A stretch of DNA of 39,770 nt from Jaenimonas drosophilae. Lineage: Eukaryota; Euglenozoa; Kinetoplastea; Trypanosomatida; Trypanosomatidae. Positions 10,450-21,491 of the stretch are shown here, piece after piece. How positions within the stretch are numbered: position 1 is the first letter of the stretch; each line of letters opens with the position of its first letter. The translations under genes and the position numbers were made by a program. The notes below the pieces were generated by a model that did not search any database, was not told where the DNA came from, and worked only from the letters and a program-made list of their open reading frames with translations. The stretch is taken from the NCBI GenBank assembly GCA_030849065.1, contig JASAON010001535.1, positions 8,705 through 48,474 of the forward strand, in the 5' to 3' direction.

Positions 10450-11919
10450 TTCTCGGTCTTGCTTTCAGTCCTCTCTACTCCTCTTCCGTCGTAGCTAGTT
10501 CAGGGCAGTTCAGTTGTCAGACAAGTGAACTGCAGGGTGGCTGCGAGGTGGAACAACGACGGACGCTGGGAGAGGGAAGAAGTGGTGTTGGCAGCACGAG
10601 GAAATAGTAAGGGGTAGGGAGATGTGGACGGTTGCTGGGGATGGGGGGGTATCGCCCGGTGGGTTGGTTTCGAACTCGCGACTGAAATTGCAAGCTGATG
10701 GTACCACAGATACTGGGGTGGATCGAAGAGCGTCGTGTGAAGGTGGTTGTGGGAGTGGGTGTGATGGCCAATTGCACGCACACCACAAACACAGTCAAAC
10801 ACGTTTGATGGGGGGAATGTGAGGGAGGGGTAGAAACTGCTCAAAATCAACTACAAGAAAAAACTACGTCGAAATCAAAAAGCCAGAGATCGCGTAGCAA
10901 CGCCTGTCTTCTCGCGCTGCAGGTGTACGCACACTCTCAACTTCGATGACTGTGAAATGAGAAAGGGGGGGCACAGAGAGAGAGAGAGAGATGGAGAGGT
11001 GGAAGAGTAACATAGTAGTAGTAGGTGAGGAGACTCTGTGCAACAGGATATGGTAGGGAATACGAATGAGCTCCATCGTGAACTGTGCGGAGTGGTGCTG
11101 TACTGCTCCACATGACCAGCGAGAGCGGGTGGGGAGTAGCAACGCGAGGGAGAATTCGCTGGTGGAAACTGCTAGGCTGTCCATGAAACCTCGCCGAACA
11201 GCGTGGCTGCACCAAAGATGCTGAACAGAGTGTGAGATGGAGCTCGTGGAAGCCCTTCACCTAACCGTCGCGAAACCCCCCAGCAAGCCACCGGCCACAA
11301 CACTCCACCACAGGGAGGAGTGACCAGATGAAGAAAATGGGGGGGAAGCTCTACGCCACCGCACATGCGGGCAAGGGGGTAGTGTATTAGGAAGAAAAAA
11401 AAATTGTGTGTGTAGTTGTGTGTGAACTATGGGCACACAGGATGGTAGGCGAACCCAGCCACCCTTGGGCTCAATGATCGAAGCTGTTGTTGTTTTTTGT
11501 CTTTACAGAAAGCCAGTGCGTGTCGATCAGGACCCACAGACGTCACCACCGCCACAACAGGCGTCGCTTCCAACAAGCTGCGCGGGTTTGTGAAAGGGGG
11601 GAAATAGATGGATTCAGGAGGGTGGGATAGAAGGGGTAAGAGATACGATTGCGTGGGATCACGTTACCGAGACGCCCGCAAACACCTCCTAGATGCTGGC
11701 TGGAAGAAGGGAGCGAAAATGAGCGGGGGGTTGGGTAGAAGGAGTGTGGGTTGGGGCCGACAAATCTGCCATCAATTGCAAACTAAACAGTGACTACGAG
11801 GAGTTCCGCCGCGTACGCCTCAGAAGTCTTCGATAATTATGGATTTCACACAACTCCGTCAACTCCATCGCGCACATGAAGGAGATGGAGAGAGAAGGGA
11901 GGAAGACCTGTGTGATTGC

Positions 11920-11942
11920 CTCTCTCTCTCACACACACACAC
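11920..11942. repeat. Compound (TC)n(AC)n microsatellite
   Basis: About five TC units run directly into about six AC units just downstream of the MetRS stop codon, thus probably in its 3' UTR. Confidence 0.9.
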
Positions 11943-11977
11943 GTCCAGCCACTCATATCCACGGATGAATGGCTCTC

Positions 11978-14224
11978 TTACGCTGTTGGTGGCAGCTGGG
12001 CGACCTTCGCGAAGATAACCTGGCCGGGCTGCAGGCCGCCAATCTTCGTCCCTGGTGCAACAGCACCCACGCTGAAGTTGGCAACCCCACGTCGAAGCTC
12101 CTCCTTCACCCCAAGCGCAGTTAAGATCTCTGCCGACTTCTCCGGAAGCACAGGCTGCAGGAGGGTCACACAGATGCGTAGTCCCTCCATCACCACGTAG
12201 AGCACAGTTGAGAGACGGGCGGGATCGCTGCTGACTAGCTTCCATGGCGTATTCTCCGTCACGTAGCCATTCAAGGCGCGGAGTACATCAAAGATGGCGA
12301 TGAGTGCCTTCTGAATGTCGGGGAGGCAGTAGTAGTGATCTGCAGTACCGCCAAGGCTATTTAGGGAGTCAATGATCTTTTGGTCTCCCTCGGTGAAGGC
12401 GCCGGGAGTGGGCCACTCTCCAGCCACGTTGATCTTTGGGGCCACCGCACGGGAAACCAAGTTGCCCAAGGTGTCAGCCAGCTCCGAGTTCAGTCGCGCC
12501 ATCATGTTGGCATCACTGTAGTCTCCATCGTCGGCAAAGTTGGACTCACGGAGGAGGAAGTACTTGAGTGCATCGAAGCCGAAGTACTTGGCCTTCTCCA
12601 CTGGATCGAAGGCGTTGCCCAGAGACTTGCTGATCTTGCGGTGATCCTTTGTCCACCATCCATGAGCCACCAACTTCTTGGGAAGAGGGAGTCCGGCAGA
12701 CATGAGAAAAGCTGGCCAGTAAATGGCGTGGAACTTTAAGATGTCCTTACCCACCACATGCACGTCGGCTGGCCAGCGCTGAAGCTTCGTGTAGTCATCC
12801 ACAAGGCTCTCCTGGCCATCCTCGCCAACCACCACTCGAGAGGAGGTGTAGTAGTTGAACAGAGCATCCAGCCAGACGTAGATGCAATGTTGTGGGTTGC
12901 TGGGAACGGGAATGGCCCAACCCTGGACTGACTCCTTCTTTCGAGAGATGGAGAGGTCAAACATACCCTTCTCCACCGCACGAATTACCTCACGCCTGCG
13001 GAACTCAGGCACAATGCAGCCTGGATTATCGTGATAGTACTTGAGGAGCCGGTCCTGGAACGCGCTCAGACGGAACATGTAGTTCTCCTCCTCAACCCAG
13101 GTCACCACGTGGCCACTTTCCAGGCTGACCTTGCATGGTTTTCCGTCCTTATCAACTCCGTCCGTGACGTTCTGCGACGTGAGAAACGACTCATCACTGA
13201 CGGAGTACCACCCCTCGTACTTGCCCAGGTAGATGTCCCCCTTCTCCTCCAGCTTCCTCCACATCTCCGAGACCAGCTCGGTGTGGGTTGGGTTCGTGGT
13301 GCGGATGAAGTAGTCCATGTTGTAGTTCATCTCACGGAAGCAGTCCTTGAACTCCTGGGCAACACTGGTGGTGAAGTCGTAGGGAGACACCCCCTTCTGC
13401 TTTGCTGCCTCTGCAATTTTCTGCCCATGTTCGTCTGTACCCGTCATCACGAAGGCCTGCTCGCCCTTGACGCGGTGATAGCGGCCGAGAACATCAACAA
13501 TGAGGGTTGAATACACATGGCCAATGTGGGGTGCGGCATTCACGTAGTAGATGGGAGTAGTTGCATAAAAGGTCTTCTCGAGTTGTGGCGAAATGTGGAA
13601 GGTTCGCGGCACGCGCAAGAAGTCGCCAGGCTCCTGAACAGAGAGCGTCTCCAACGCGGCCTCAATGAGGACCTCGTTGCGATGCTGGAACTGTTGGTAC
13701 CAGTCAACGAGCTTCGGCACCTTAGCACGCTCGTCGCTATCCAGAAGTCCATCCTCACACAAGGCAGGGAGGAGGGAAGCGTAGAGAATGCTATCAACCA
13801 TGAACGAAACTTTCCCGCCCTCGAGAAGGCACAAGCCACGACCGTTGTTCTGGCTCAGTGTACGCTCAAGGTGCTGCAACGATCCCTGCAGCTCCGGGGT
13901 GAGTCGGCGTTGGCCGTAGAGAGGTGCCTGAGCCAGGGTCAGCTCTGTACCCTCCCAGTCGAGCCACGCCTCCTCATCCAGTGTGGCAGCTGATACTGGA
14001 CCGTAGAAATCGGTAGAGCACTTGTCCGTGTTTGTAGGGGAGGACAGGATTACCTTGACCATTTCATTGGCTGCACGAAGCGGAAGAGTGGTGCTGGGGA
14101 GCACAAGCTGAGGGCAGCTGTAGGTGCTACACAGACTCACCTCCAGTGGGCATCGTGTGAACTGTGCGCTGAGCAATACCTTCAGCGCCTGGTAGTTGGC
14201 CTTCTCGGTAAGGAGTTTGAGCAT
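11978..14224 (-). CDS. MetRS: Methionyl-tRNA synthetase with GST-like N-terminal domain
   Basis: This 748-aa enzyme charges tRNA-Met with methionine using ATP, in the cytosol. The class I signatures are both present: PHIGH at 232-236 and KISKS (the KMSKS loop) at 530-534, in a Rossmann core spanning roughly 215-565, followed by a helical anticodon-binding domain to about 715. Residues 1-195 look like a GST-type appendage (LKVLLSAQ near 14-21, then a helical GST-C-like part), a module that in other eukaryotes docks synthetases into multi-enzyme complexes. I chose the ATG at 14224; the open frame extends further upstream, but without an ATG, and an acceptor AG lies between. The core reads QGWAIPVP and [11 protein letters not shown], typical of the trypanosomatid MetRS1-like form, which is a known drug target. 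TAA at 11978. Confidence 0.95.
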   Translation of the reverse strand: MLKLLTEKANYQALKVLLSAQFTRCPLEVSLCSTYSCPQLVLPSTTLPLRAANEMVKVILSSPTNTDKCSTDFYGPVSAATLDEEAWLDWEGTELTLAQAPLYGQRRLTPELQGSLQHLERTLSQNNGRGLCLLEGGKVSFMVDSILYASLLPALCEDGLLDSDERAKVPKLVDWYQQFQHRNEVLIEAALETLSVQEPGDFLRVPRTFHISPQLEKTFYATTPIYYVNAAPHIGHVYSTLIVDVLGRYHRVKGEQAFVMTGTDEHGQKIAEAAKQKGVSPYDFTTSVAQEFKDCFREMNYNMDYFIRTTNPTHTELVSEMWRKLEEKGDIYLGKYEGWYSVSDESFLTSQNVTDGVDKDGKPCKVSLESGHVVTWVEEENYMFRLSAFQDRLLKYYHDNPGCIVPEFRRREVIRAVEKGMFDLSISRKKESVQGWAIPVPSNPQHCIYVWLDALFNYYTSSRVVVGEDGQESLVDDYTKLQRWPADVHVVGKDILKFHAIYWPAFLMSAGLPLPKKLVAHGWWTKDHRKISKSLGNAFDPVEKAKYFGFDALKYFLLRESNFADDGDYSDANMMARLNSELADTLGNLVSRAVAPKINVAGEWPTPGAFTEGDQKIIDSLNSLGGTADHYYCLPDIQKALIAIFDVLRALNGYVTENTPWKLVSSDPARLSTVLYVVMEGLRICVTLLQPVLPEKSAEILTALGVKEELRRGVANFSVGAVAPGTKIGGLQPGQVIFAKVAQLPPTA

Positions 14225-14270
14225 CAAGAAAATACCGCGGTAACTGGAAGGAGATGACGGACGGAAGTCT
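14225..14270 (-). promoter_or_regulatory. Candidate spliced-leader acceptor of MetRS
   Basis: On the coding strand a C/T-rich stretch (about 14246-14266) ends in CCAG with AG at 14244-14245, 20 bases before the ATG at 14224. This supports that start over the longer open frame. Confidence 0.45.
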
Positions 14271-14927
14271 TTGGTGGATCGAGTTGCGCACACTTGGTTG
14301 GGGAGAGTAGTTGCTTGGCTCCGCGAATAGGATGTGGAGTTGCTATGCACAAGAAAAATATATATAAAACACGAGTACGGATAAAGAAGGGCACCAGTAG
14401 CATGTGCTCAAACATCACTTATGCCTTTGGTCGAGGCATGCGTTCACCACTGCAGAAGCGTTCCTCTCAAACTGCGAGAGGGAGCGCAGTCTGTGTAGAA
14501 CCATTTGGGGGTTAGGAAGGTAGCTAGGTGCGACATACTCTGAAATGATACTCTGGAATCTGAGGCTTTTACTCTTTCAATCCTCACGTGCTGGTGAGGA
14601 TACCCACATTCTCTTGTCCAACCTTCTTCCTGTGCGGAATGGGAAATTGGAATACAGAGAGGATGTTGTGGGCGTGAAAAGATAGGGGAAAGTGCGTTAA
14701 ACACTGAAATAGGGGGGGATGAGTTCGTGTGTAGGGGTATTAATGGAACGCCAACGGAATAGGAGGCAAGAAAAAAGAGCACAAAAAAGTCAGATCCCAA
14801 AACAAAAAAAAGGAAAAAAAGGAAAAAGGGAAAAAAGGATGGAGCACATCAATACAGAAAAACAACGACAGTAGGAGATATGGGAAGAAAATGAAACGGG
14901 GGGTGTGCCTACTCTAAAGGAAGAGCG
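14225..14927. other. Intergenic region between NOT1 and MetRS
   Basis: About 0.7 kb. Close to the NOT1 stop, at about 14803-14838, the plus strand is an A-rich purine tract, which on the coding strand is a long T/C tract, a second possible processing signal. No gene is evident. Confidence 0.6.
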
Positions 14928-17900
14928 CTACTTGCGTTGCTGCTGCTGCTGTTGCTGTTGCTGCTGCTGCTGCTGTTGCTGTTGCTGTTGCAGTTGCTGC
15001 TGCTGTTGCTGTTGTCTCTTGTTGCCATTTAAGTACATGTAGGGCATTCCTGCGATGCCCTTTTGGACGCGAGTGAAGAGGACGTCAACATCGGGGGCGC
15101 GAGTGAACTTCTTTTCCCAGAACTTGTATTCGGGAGCACTCAAGATTTCGGTGAAGGCATCAATGGCAACGCGTGGGTACGGGTACGTGATGAGGACGCG
15201 ATCGGCCATGACACGGGTAATCTGCTCCTCGAGAATGGTTTGTGTTTTGGGGCGCATGCCTGGATTAGGCTTGAAGAGCGTCATAATCGCAACACGGAAG
15301 AACTCCGACTGAGGATTCGTGAAGCGCATATGATTCACAAAGCTCGAGAGAAAGAAAAAGCGATGTTCTGAGTCAAAGTTCTCCACCAAGTACCGGAACA
15401 AACGCATCACATTGGAGTTGGGTAGGTCCGCAGTGACGGCGTTGTTTGTACCCTTGAGATAGGAGATGCAAATGAAGAGTACCGTGGCACGCACCACACT
15501 CCAATCGCGTGTGGCACTCAAGGCATCCCCAATGGTGGACATAACCTGGTCAGCCATTTCGGTCGACCCCGACAGAGCCGGTGCGAGCTCGAGGATGGAC
15601 TGCAACTGGTGCTCCGTTAAAATGCGCTGAATATACTCCTGTTGCCACGGCACGTCAATGTACGCTGCACCCTCCTCCACGGTAAGGTTTGGATAGAGAA
15701 CTTCGCTGGGGCCTGCGGCGAGCACCACGTTGATCATCTGGGAGCACATGTGCGGAATGGCGTCAACAAGCATCATTTGGTACTTCACAAAGAACATCGG
15801 GAAGTCGTGGAGAATCACAATGAACAACTTCAAGAAAGCCTTGAAGAAGACAAGGCCATTGGGTGAGATGGCGCAGTCCTGCGTGAGGAATGAGATGAAA
15901 CGCAACCCCTCAACAAGAAGCTCGCAATACTTACCCCAGAGCGGACCCTCTTGCTCGAGGCATCGTCCAATGAACAGGCGATGACCAACCATCTCGAGCC
16001 ATCCAAAAGCAAAGCCAGGGACATCGGTCGGTCGGAGACGCATCAGGGCACCCTGGAACACCATCGTTGTGTCTTCGCTGTGTGGGCTGCCACTGTTGGC
16101 ATCCTCACGGTGAATGGTGATGAGCAGGTTGCTGAGCAATCGAACGTACGGCTGCTGCTGGAACACGGTGAGGACAGCCGTCTCGGGAGGGAGCTCCACA
16201 GACGGGAAGTTGCGCGTTGCAACTGCGTCGTGGTGGCTGATGAGGACGCGCAGGAGCACGTCCAGGACGCGTCGCAACAAGGTAGTCACAGCCCGCTCAT
16301 CCCGCACTCCATCCCGAATGGAGCAGCAGTGTAGCAGGAGGAGGATGAGATCCGTCAGTGCATTGCTATTGAGGTGCGCGAGCGGCAATTGCGGGAGGCG
16401 ATGTGCTGGCGCGCTGCCAGGGTTCGGCCCAATCGCGTTTGGTTTGAGTGATTGCAAGTTCACGCGCTCCGCCTGCAGCGAGGTGTTGGCGTAGTGCTCC
16501 ACGCAGAAGCGCATGCTCAAACCAAGGAAGTTGTGCAGGTTGTCCCGCTCCAACAAGCCCTTCTGCTGAATCAGCTTGATGAACTCCATCGCAGGGTCAT
16601 CACGGCGGTCATCGCGCCGGTGGCCAATCCTCGTCCATGTTTCCACCCAATTCTCAAACAATGCACTGACAAGCTGAGTCTTTTCTGCATTGAAGAGGCT
16701 GACGGGGAGCACGAACTTCTTCACGGTGGGATCCACCAAAACGTGAAGCGGCTGTGTGGTACTTTGTGAAGGGGTACAGCGGGCCTGCGACGAACGCGCG
16801 CGGGCGATTTGGTTGAGCACGGCTAAGGAATGCTTGACCTCCCGAGAGGTAATCATCTTCTCCTTCACCAGTACGCCAATCGTCTCACCAGCAAAGTTCA
16901 CATAGGACACACCCTTGTTGTTGGTGCTGAGTAAGGTCTTGGCAAGGTCCTCGTCGATACGTGAGCACTTGATGATTTCAATCCGAATCAAGTCAATAGT
17001 AAGCTTAGAGAAGCTATATCTGTGCTCACTCCTCATGTACAGACGAGTGAACTCCTCCTGAGCGGCTTCCCTTCCCTTCTCTTGACACTTACGCAGGATC
17101 AGCAAGAATATCTGATACAGGGCAGACCCAATGTTGGCACGACGCTGAGCCATGAGCGCGGCCTCAGGGGCGAGCGGCACCCCATTAGCCGGGCGCTTGG
17201 ACTCCTTGGTCAGCTCATCGATGGAGATGGAAAGACGAATGAGCTTATCAAACACCAAGGGAAGGTAGTACACGGCGGTCTCACTGTTGATCAGCTGGAA
17301 TGCATTGAGAAGGCATTGGCTCAGGGTGAACTGCGGATCCTTGTCGGTTCGTCCAACAGTGCCCTGGAGACAAGCGGCAGGATCGAGCGTGACGACGTTG
17401 TCGTTACTGTAGTGCTTGTGCACTGCATCCTCTGCACCTCGTAGGTAGACTTCAAAGGTGGGAAGGACTGGAAGGCAGTTGAAGAAGCGGTTGTACACGT
17501 CGCGGTGGATGGGAGACATGTTGCCACTTGGCATGAGCTCCTCACCCAGGAGCTGCATGTATTGAGCCTCCTTGGGGTCATGCGGGCGGATAGGCTCATT
17601 GTTTGCCTTCTTGCGGCACAGTTCCGTGAGCTTGGCACGGAGTGCAGCCGCTGCCTTTTCCCCTGCCATGTACTCGAGCACACGCATACAGTGCTCCTCA
17701 TTGTAGGTCATGTCCATGTTGCGGAGCTCTTCCAAGAATTGGGGATCGAGTCCGGCAGCCCGTTCTGAGATAGTTCGCTTCAGAATCACCCCCAGAGTTT
17801 CACGCACCGTAACAAAGCCCAGACTGGCGGCGAGTGAGCGGCTCATGGCCTCGCCGGCCAGCAGCATCCCGTCTGGAGAGGTCTCCCGTGCGAAATCCTT

Positions 17901-20900
17901 CTCAATGAGCACGTACGAGCTCTCCACCGCAAAGTTCACGGAGCGAGCGACGGCGGCGTTGTAGGCCTCCTCCACAGTGGCGCGCAGAATATCCGCCATG
18001 AGGAGCTTGAAGTCCCTGGCTCGTGCTCCCAATCGAATAATAATCTGCTCCGTCAAGAGCATATCTGGATCAATGGTAATCTTGGGGCGCAGGGGTAGGT
18101 CGGGGTGGCCCAGCAGGAGCTGAAGCTCCTCACGGGGCTGGAATGGCTCTGCAGTTGCCTGCAGAGGTCGCGTGGCTCCCGCGTTCGCCAGAGAGGCCGG
18201 CGAGGGAATTTCTGGAGGTGGCAGAGGTGGGGAGAATATATCACCCAGCCCACTCGTCGTGCCTTCACCTTCACGGAAGTCGTTGGTTTCATCCATATTC
18301 ACCTCCTTCAGGATGTCGATCATGCGAAGCTCATTAGAGGCCCAAGAGACATGATTGTGAGCGTACTCATTGACCTCTTGAAGAGTGATATCGAGACTCT
18401 TCACGAGAAGCTCCACCTCAAAGCGAAGGTTGATCCATAGGTTGGGCAGCTGATACATCTCCAGGAGAAGAGACAGCTGGGCCATCGTCCAAGGGTTCGG
18501 GCAGCAGAAAAAGCGAGAGGTAGCGCAGCTAACGAGGACGCGGGAGATGAAGGACACCACGCCAACCAGCTTGCCCTCTCGGATTCCCTGGTACAGCAAG
18601 TCCTTGAAGTTGATGTCCTGATGGCGCAGTGGGATACTCTTCTCCAGCGTGATGTTGCCCAACCAGGATCCAAGATTACGGAGAAGCACGCGCTCGCTCT
18701 GGTCGGAACGAATCTTGTCCGACGCAAGTAGCCGACGCACGGCAGCAATGGTTGCAGCACGTAGAGCTCGATCTAGTTCCTTAGCCTTCAGCTTGCTGAC
18801 AAGCTCAATGTACATACTGTGGTAGTTGGGCTCCAGCGCCGCTCGCTTCACCACAAGGTAGTCTGCAAAGTACTCGTAGTACTCCACACGAAGAAGTTGA
18901 GACAGTTCTCTTGCATTGTTGTCCAGGTTGTGAACATCTGTATTGCCAATCAGGAAGTTGATCTGCTCCTGAATGACTCGCGGTGGGGCAGTCACAGTTC
19001 GGCTCGTGAGAAGAGTTCGAATATCGTGGGTGTGAAGAGTTGCGCCGGGATTGCCAGCACTCGCACCGGCGGCGGCGGCATTGGCTCCAGACCGCGGGGC
19101 GGCGGAAACAATGGCTGGGTCCATGATGGGGAGGGTGGACCCCTGCACTGGACTCTCCGGTTTTGTTGTCTCTGAATCGGCCGCATTCTCCTTGGTCATT
19201 TCACTCTGTTTGATGCCACGGTAGACGGCAGCCATGATACCTGGAACTCGGAAATCCAGCTCCTTGATCTGCCGCAGTGTTCGGCAGTACTGCGGCCACT
19301 CGGCAATCCGCGCCTTCATCTGCTCAAGCGCAATGACGCCATACTCCTCCATCGCGTAGCTGGTGGGCTTGACGATTGCCGGAAGAAGCAAACTGACGGC
19401 CCTCTGATGCTGGCTCTGGGGGAGGAGCTCACCCGCAATCACCTGCCCGTACAGAGCAGAAAACAGCTGCAGCTCCTTGTGGGGGTAGAAGCCAATGGCA
19501 CTACTCTCCTCAAACATGATATTCACGATGCATGCAAAGAGCTGCAGGCGGCGGGGATCGGGACTGTTGCGCAGCTCTCGGATGGTGTTGAGCGCCGTGG
19601 CTGTGTGGCCCTCCGCGTACATCCGCTTAAAGAAATCCGTAGCCTCAGACTCCACATCCGGTGGGAATAGCGAGTTCGTCGAGGCAAGCAACCGTCGTGC
19701 GCACTCCACAACACTTGCTAGCATATCCTTCATGGGAGAATTCATGAGCAAATTGAGGGCTGCCGTGGCAGTGTTGGTGTACATTTGGCGCTCCTGTAGC
19801 ATTTCTGCCACCTCTACAAGATTCATGGCCACCGAAAAACGGTTCTCGGTTGATCCTGCACGGTAGTGAAGGCGCCCCTCTAGCGCACGAAGTAGCCACT
19901 TGTCGCTCGATTCACCCGCTTCGTCCATGCACATGGCAATCGCCACCACCAAGCGCGGGCTGCTGCCCCCACGGAGAAACCGCTTGCCCAAAGCCTTGCA
20001 CTTCAGGACCATCTCGAGAACATCAAGCGTCCTAGAAGGAGAAGCTAGAGTCAGTTCTGACAGCATCCCCATCACCGCATCCAGTCTGTTCTCCTTTTCG
20101 CATGCGGGGATGATGTGGGCTGCCACCTGTTCCAGTGGAGGGCAGTGAGACTCGAAGATTGTCTTCATGACGGTGAAGTTCTTGATGGTGCCTCGGAAGT
20201 TACCCAGGAAGAGCGTATACAGGAACAGGAGTGGAAGCTTTTCTACGGCAGGCTGTAGGATGCCAAGATCAAACTCCTTGGAGCGACTCGCAACGTGAAT
20301 GGCTGCCTCAACGAACGGAATGGAACGCCACAGCTCCAGCTCCGCTGAGGTCATGTCCGCAGGCTTTCCAGAGAGCAAGTCGGCAGGAGCATCCAAGCTG
20401 AGTGCCTTGCGATTGGTCTTCTCCGGGTTGCGGAGGATGTACTCCAACGTCACCCTCTGACGGTGAATGTTGTTCCACCTACCAAGGAAGAGGGCAACCG
20501 GCGGGTACTCGCTACCGGGTTTGAAGCGGTGATAGGCATCAAAAATGACGGAGATGTTGCTGTGACGGAAAGGTTCTTCCTGCGGCTGGTCGAGCTGACG
20601 AATCACCGTATCCCAGTCCCACCCAGCATCTCCATCGTTCATGGCATCTAACAACGGCATTGCATTCATCACTGTGCTAACCCCACTCACCGCCTTGGTG
20701 GTTGTCTTCCCTGACGCCATCATCAGTGACGTGTAGGTGCTGCTGTCATTGTTAGATGTGACCTGAGAAGCGAAGAGTCCGAGAACCTCTGCCACGTCCT
20801 TTTCGGAAAACTTGTGCGGGAAAATGCTGATCAGCTCGCGTGAATCGGCCAAGGTGGTCACGCAACCTGTGCCAAGCTCACGTAGAACGTTGGCAATACT

Positions 20901-21491
20901 GACATGACTGGATGAGTCCAAAGTGGAGGTGTCGAAGAGGGTTGTCGTGCAGATTGGGGCGAGCTGCGTGCTCAGGCTCGGTACGGAGTCTGTCTGACGA
21001 GTCAGCAGGCCAGTGACGCGCAATCCGCTATCGTCCTCCTTGAGCAAATTCTTTGGAATGCTCAGCGTTTGAAGGAACTCCGTCGCTGCCTCTCGAGCTG
21101 TAGCACTGCCCAGCACCAGAGCCATGGAGAACTGCATCTGCTGAGGGGGAGACAGCTGCAAATCATCTACCATCAAGGTTGTCAGCAACTTGAGTGTGAC
21201 CGCAGTGGGGCACTCATCTAGAGCAGCAGACACCAAGGTGGCGCCGTTTGAGCGCTCCAGTGCGTCATTCACAAGCCGCGACGCAAGTTCTATACGCTCA
21301 TCGCTACGAGACTGCAGCAGTGCGCCAACAGTGCACTTGATGCAGAAACGATGGTACGATGGTGAATAACTGCAAAACTGCTCGAGGGTGGTGATGGTGG
21401 ACTGCGTGGTATTCTTCGACTCAGCTGAAAGAAGAAACCTAATCGCAGCGCCTTGGGAGGCGCTAAGGTCCTCTACACAGTCGTGCAGCAT
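14928..21491 (-). CDS. NOT1: CCR4-NOT complex scaffold NOT1 (CNOT1)
   Basis: This 2187-aa protein is the scaffold of the CCR4-NOT deadenylase, the main complex shortening mRNA poly(A) tails in the cytoplasm. Residues 1 to about 800 are helical repeats. About 835-1040 is the MIF4G-like domain that holds CAF1; it contains the family segment CCPNPWTMAQLSLLLEMYQLP. About 1140-1250 matches the CAF40/CNOT9-binding DUF3819 domain (MLLTEQIIIRLGARARDFKL). From about 1500 to 2140 is the NOT1 C-terminal superfamily domain that binds NOT2/NOT5, with DFPMFFVKYQMMLVDAIP near 1895. The last 40 residues are a lysine-arginine bordered polyglutamine tail, which I do not know from other NOT1 proteins. Size fits the family (about 2100-2400). 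ATG at 21491; TAG at 14928. A T/C tract with AG at 21544-21545 lies upstream. Confidence 0.95.
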   Translation of the reverse strand: MLHDCVEDLSASQGAAIRFLLSAESKNTTQSTITTLEQFCSYSPSYHRFCIKCTVGALLQSRSDERIELASRLVNDALERSNGATLVSAALDECPTAVTLKLLTTLMVDDLQLSPPQQMQFSMALVLGSATAREAATEFLQTLSIPKNLLKEDDSGLRVTGLLTRQTDSVPSLSTQLAPICTTTLFDTSTLDSSSHVSIANVLRELGTGCVTTLADSRELISIFPHKFSEKDVAEVLGLFASQVTSNNDSSTYTSLMMASGKTTTKAVSGVSTVMNAMPLLDAMNDGDAGWDWDTVIRQLDQPQEEPFRHSNISVIFDAYHRFKPGSEYPPVALFLGRWNNIHRQRVTLEYILRNPEKTNRKALSLDAPADLLSGKPADMTSAELELWRSIPFVEAAIHVASRSKEFDLGILQPAVEKLPLLFLYTLFLGNFRGTIKNFTVMKTIFESHCPPLEQVAAHIIPACEKENRLDAVMGMLSELTLASPSRTLDVLEMVLKCKALGKRFLRGGSSPRLVVAIAMCMDEAGESSDKWLLRALEGRLHYRAGSTENRFSVAMNLVEVAEMLQERQMYTNTATAALNLLMNSPMKDMLASVVECARRLLASTNSLFPPDVESEATDFFKRMYAEGHTATALNTIRELRNSPDPRRLQLFACIVNIMFEESSAIGFYPHKELQLFSALYGQVIAGELLPQSQHQRAVSLLLPAIVKPTSYAMEEYGVIALEQMKARIAEWPQYCRTLRQIKELDFRVPGIMAAVYRGIKQSEMTKENAADSETTKPESPVQGSTLPIMDPAIVSAAPRSGANAAAAGASAGNPGATLHTHDIRTLLTSRTVTAPPRVIQEQINFLIGNTDVHNLDNNARELSQLLRVEYYEYFADYLVVKRAALEPNYHSMYIELVSKLKAKELDRALRAATIAAVRRLLASDKIRSDQSERVLLRNLGSWLGNITLEKSIPLRHQDINFKDLLYQGIREGKLVGVVSFISRVLVSCATSRFFCCPNPWTMAQLSLLLEMYQLPNLWINLRFEVELLVKSLDITLQEVNEYAHNHVSWASNELRMIDILKEVNMDETNDFREGEGTTSGLGDIFSPPLPPPEIPSPASLANAGATRPLQATAEPFQPREELQLLLGHPDLPLRPKITIDPDMLLTEQIIIRLGARARDFKLLMADILRATVEEAYNAAVARSVNFAVESSYVLIEKDFARETSPDGMLLAGEAMSRSLAASLGFVTVRETLGVILKRTISERAAGLDPQFLEELRNMDMTYNEEHCMRVLEYMAGEKAAAALRAKLTELCRKKANNEPIRPHDPKEAQYMQLLGEELMPSGNMSPIHRDVYNRFFNCLPVLPTFEVYLRGAEDAVHKHYSNDNVVTLDPAACLQGTVGRTDKDPQFTLSQCLLNAFQLINSETAVYYLPLVFDKLIRLSISIDELTKESKRPANGVPLAPEAALMAQRRANIGSALYQIFLLILRKCQEKGREAAQEEFTRLYMRSEHRYSFSKLTIDLIRIEIIKCSRIDEDLAKTLLSTNNKGVSYVNFAGETIGVLVKEKMITSREVKHSLAVLNQIARARSSQARCTPSQSTTQPLHVLVDPTVKKFVLPVSLFNAEKTQLVSALFENWVETWTRIGHRRDDRRDDPAMEFIKLIQQKGLLERDNLHNFLGLSMRFCVEHYANTSLQAERVNLQSLKPNAIGPNPGSAPAHRLPQLPLAHLNSNALTDLILLLLHCCSIRDGVRDERAVTTLLRRVLDVLLRVLISHHDAVATRNFPSVELPPETAVLTVFQQQPYVRLLSNLLITIHREDANSGSPHSEDTTMVFQGALMRLRPTDVPGFAFGWLEMVGHRLFIGRCLEQEGPLWGKYCELLVEGLRFISFLTQDCAISPNGLVFFKAFLKLFIVILHDFPMFFVKYQMMLVDAIPHMCSQMINVVLAAGPSEVLYPNLTVEEGAAYIDVPWQQEYIQRILTEHQLQSILELAPALSGSTEMADQVMSTIGDALSATRDWSVVRATVLFICISYLKGTNNAVTADLPNSNVMRLFRYLVENFDSEHRFFFLSSFVNHMRFTNPQSEFFRVAIMTLFKPNPGMRPKTQTILEEQITRVMADRVLITYPYPRVAIDAFTEILSAPEYKFWEKKFTRAPDVDVLFTRVQKGIAGMPYMYLNGNKRQQQQQQQLQQQQQQQQQQQQQQQQQQRK
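14937..15018 (-). repeat. Polyglutamine-coding tract at the 3' end of NOT1
   Basis: A CAG/CAA tract encodes two glutamine runs (7 and about 18) split by one leucine, ending in Q-R-K-stop. Confidence 0.9.

Larger units (their letters stand above)
9337..11977. other. 2.6-kb intergenic region with dinucleotide repeats
   Basis: This should hold the 3' UTR of methionyl-tRNA synthetase and the 5' UTR of the MKT1-family gene. It contains (CT)12 at 10426-10449, (AG)8 at 10975-10990, a compound TC/AC repeat at 11920-11942 and a GGTCGA-A-TCGACC palindrome at 10236-10248. No frame here has both an ATG and protein-like composition on the minus strand. I recognise no RNA gene. Confidence 0.6.

Noticed and set aside
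10661..10682. GGTTTCGAACTC resembling a tRNA B box
   Set aside because: No cloverleaf stems or A box could be found around it on either strand.
14225..14350. 42-codon upstream extension of the MetRS frame
   Set aside because: It has no ATG (it begins at GTG) and contains a likely trans-splice acceptor; the ATG at 14224 begins a normal GST-like domain.
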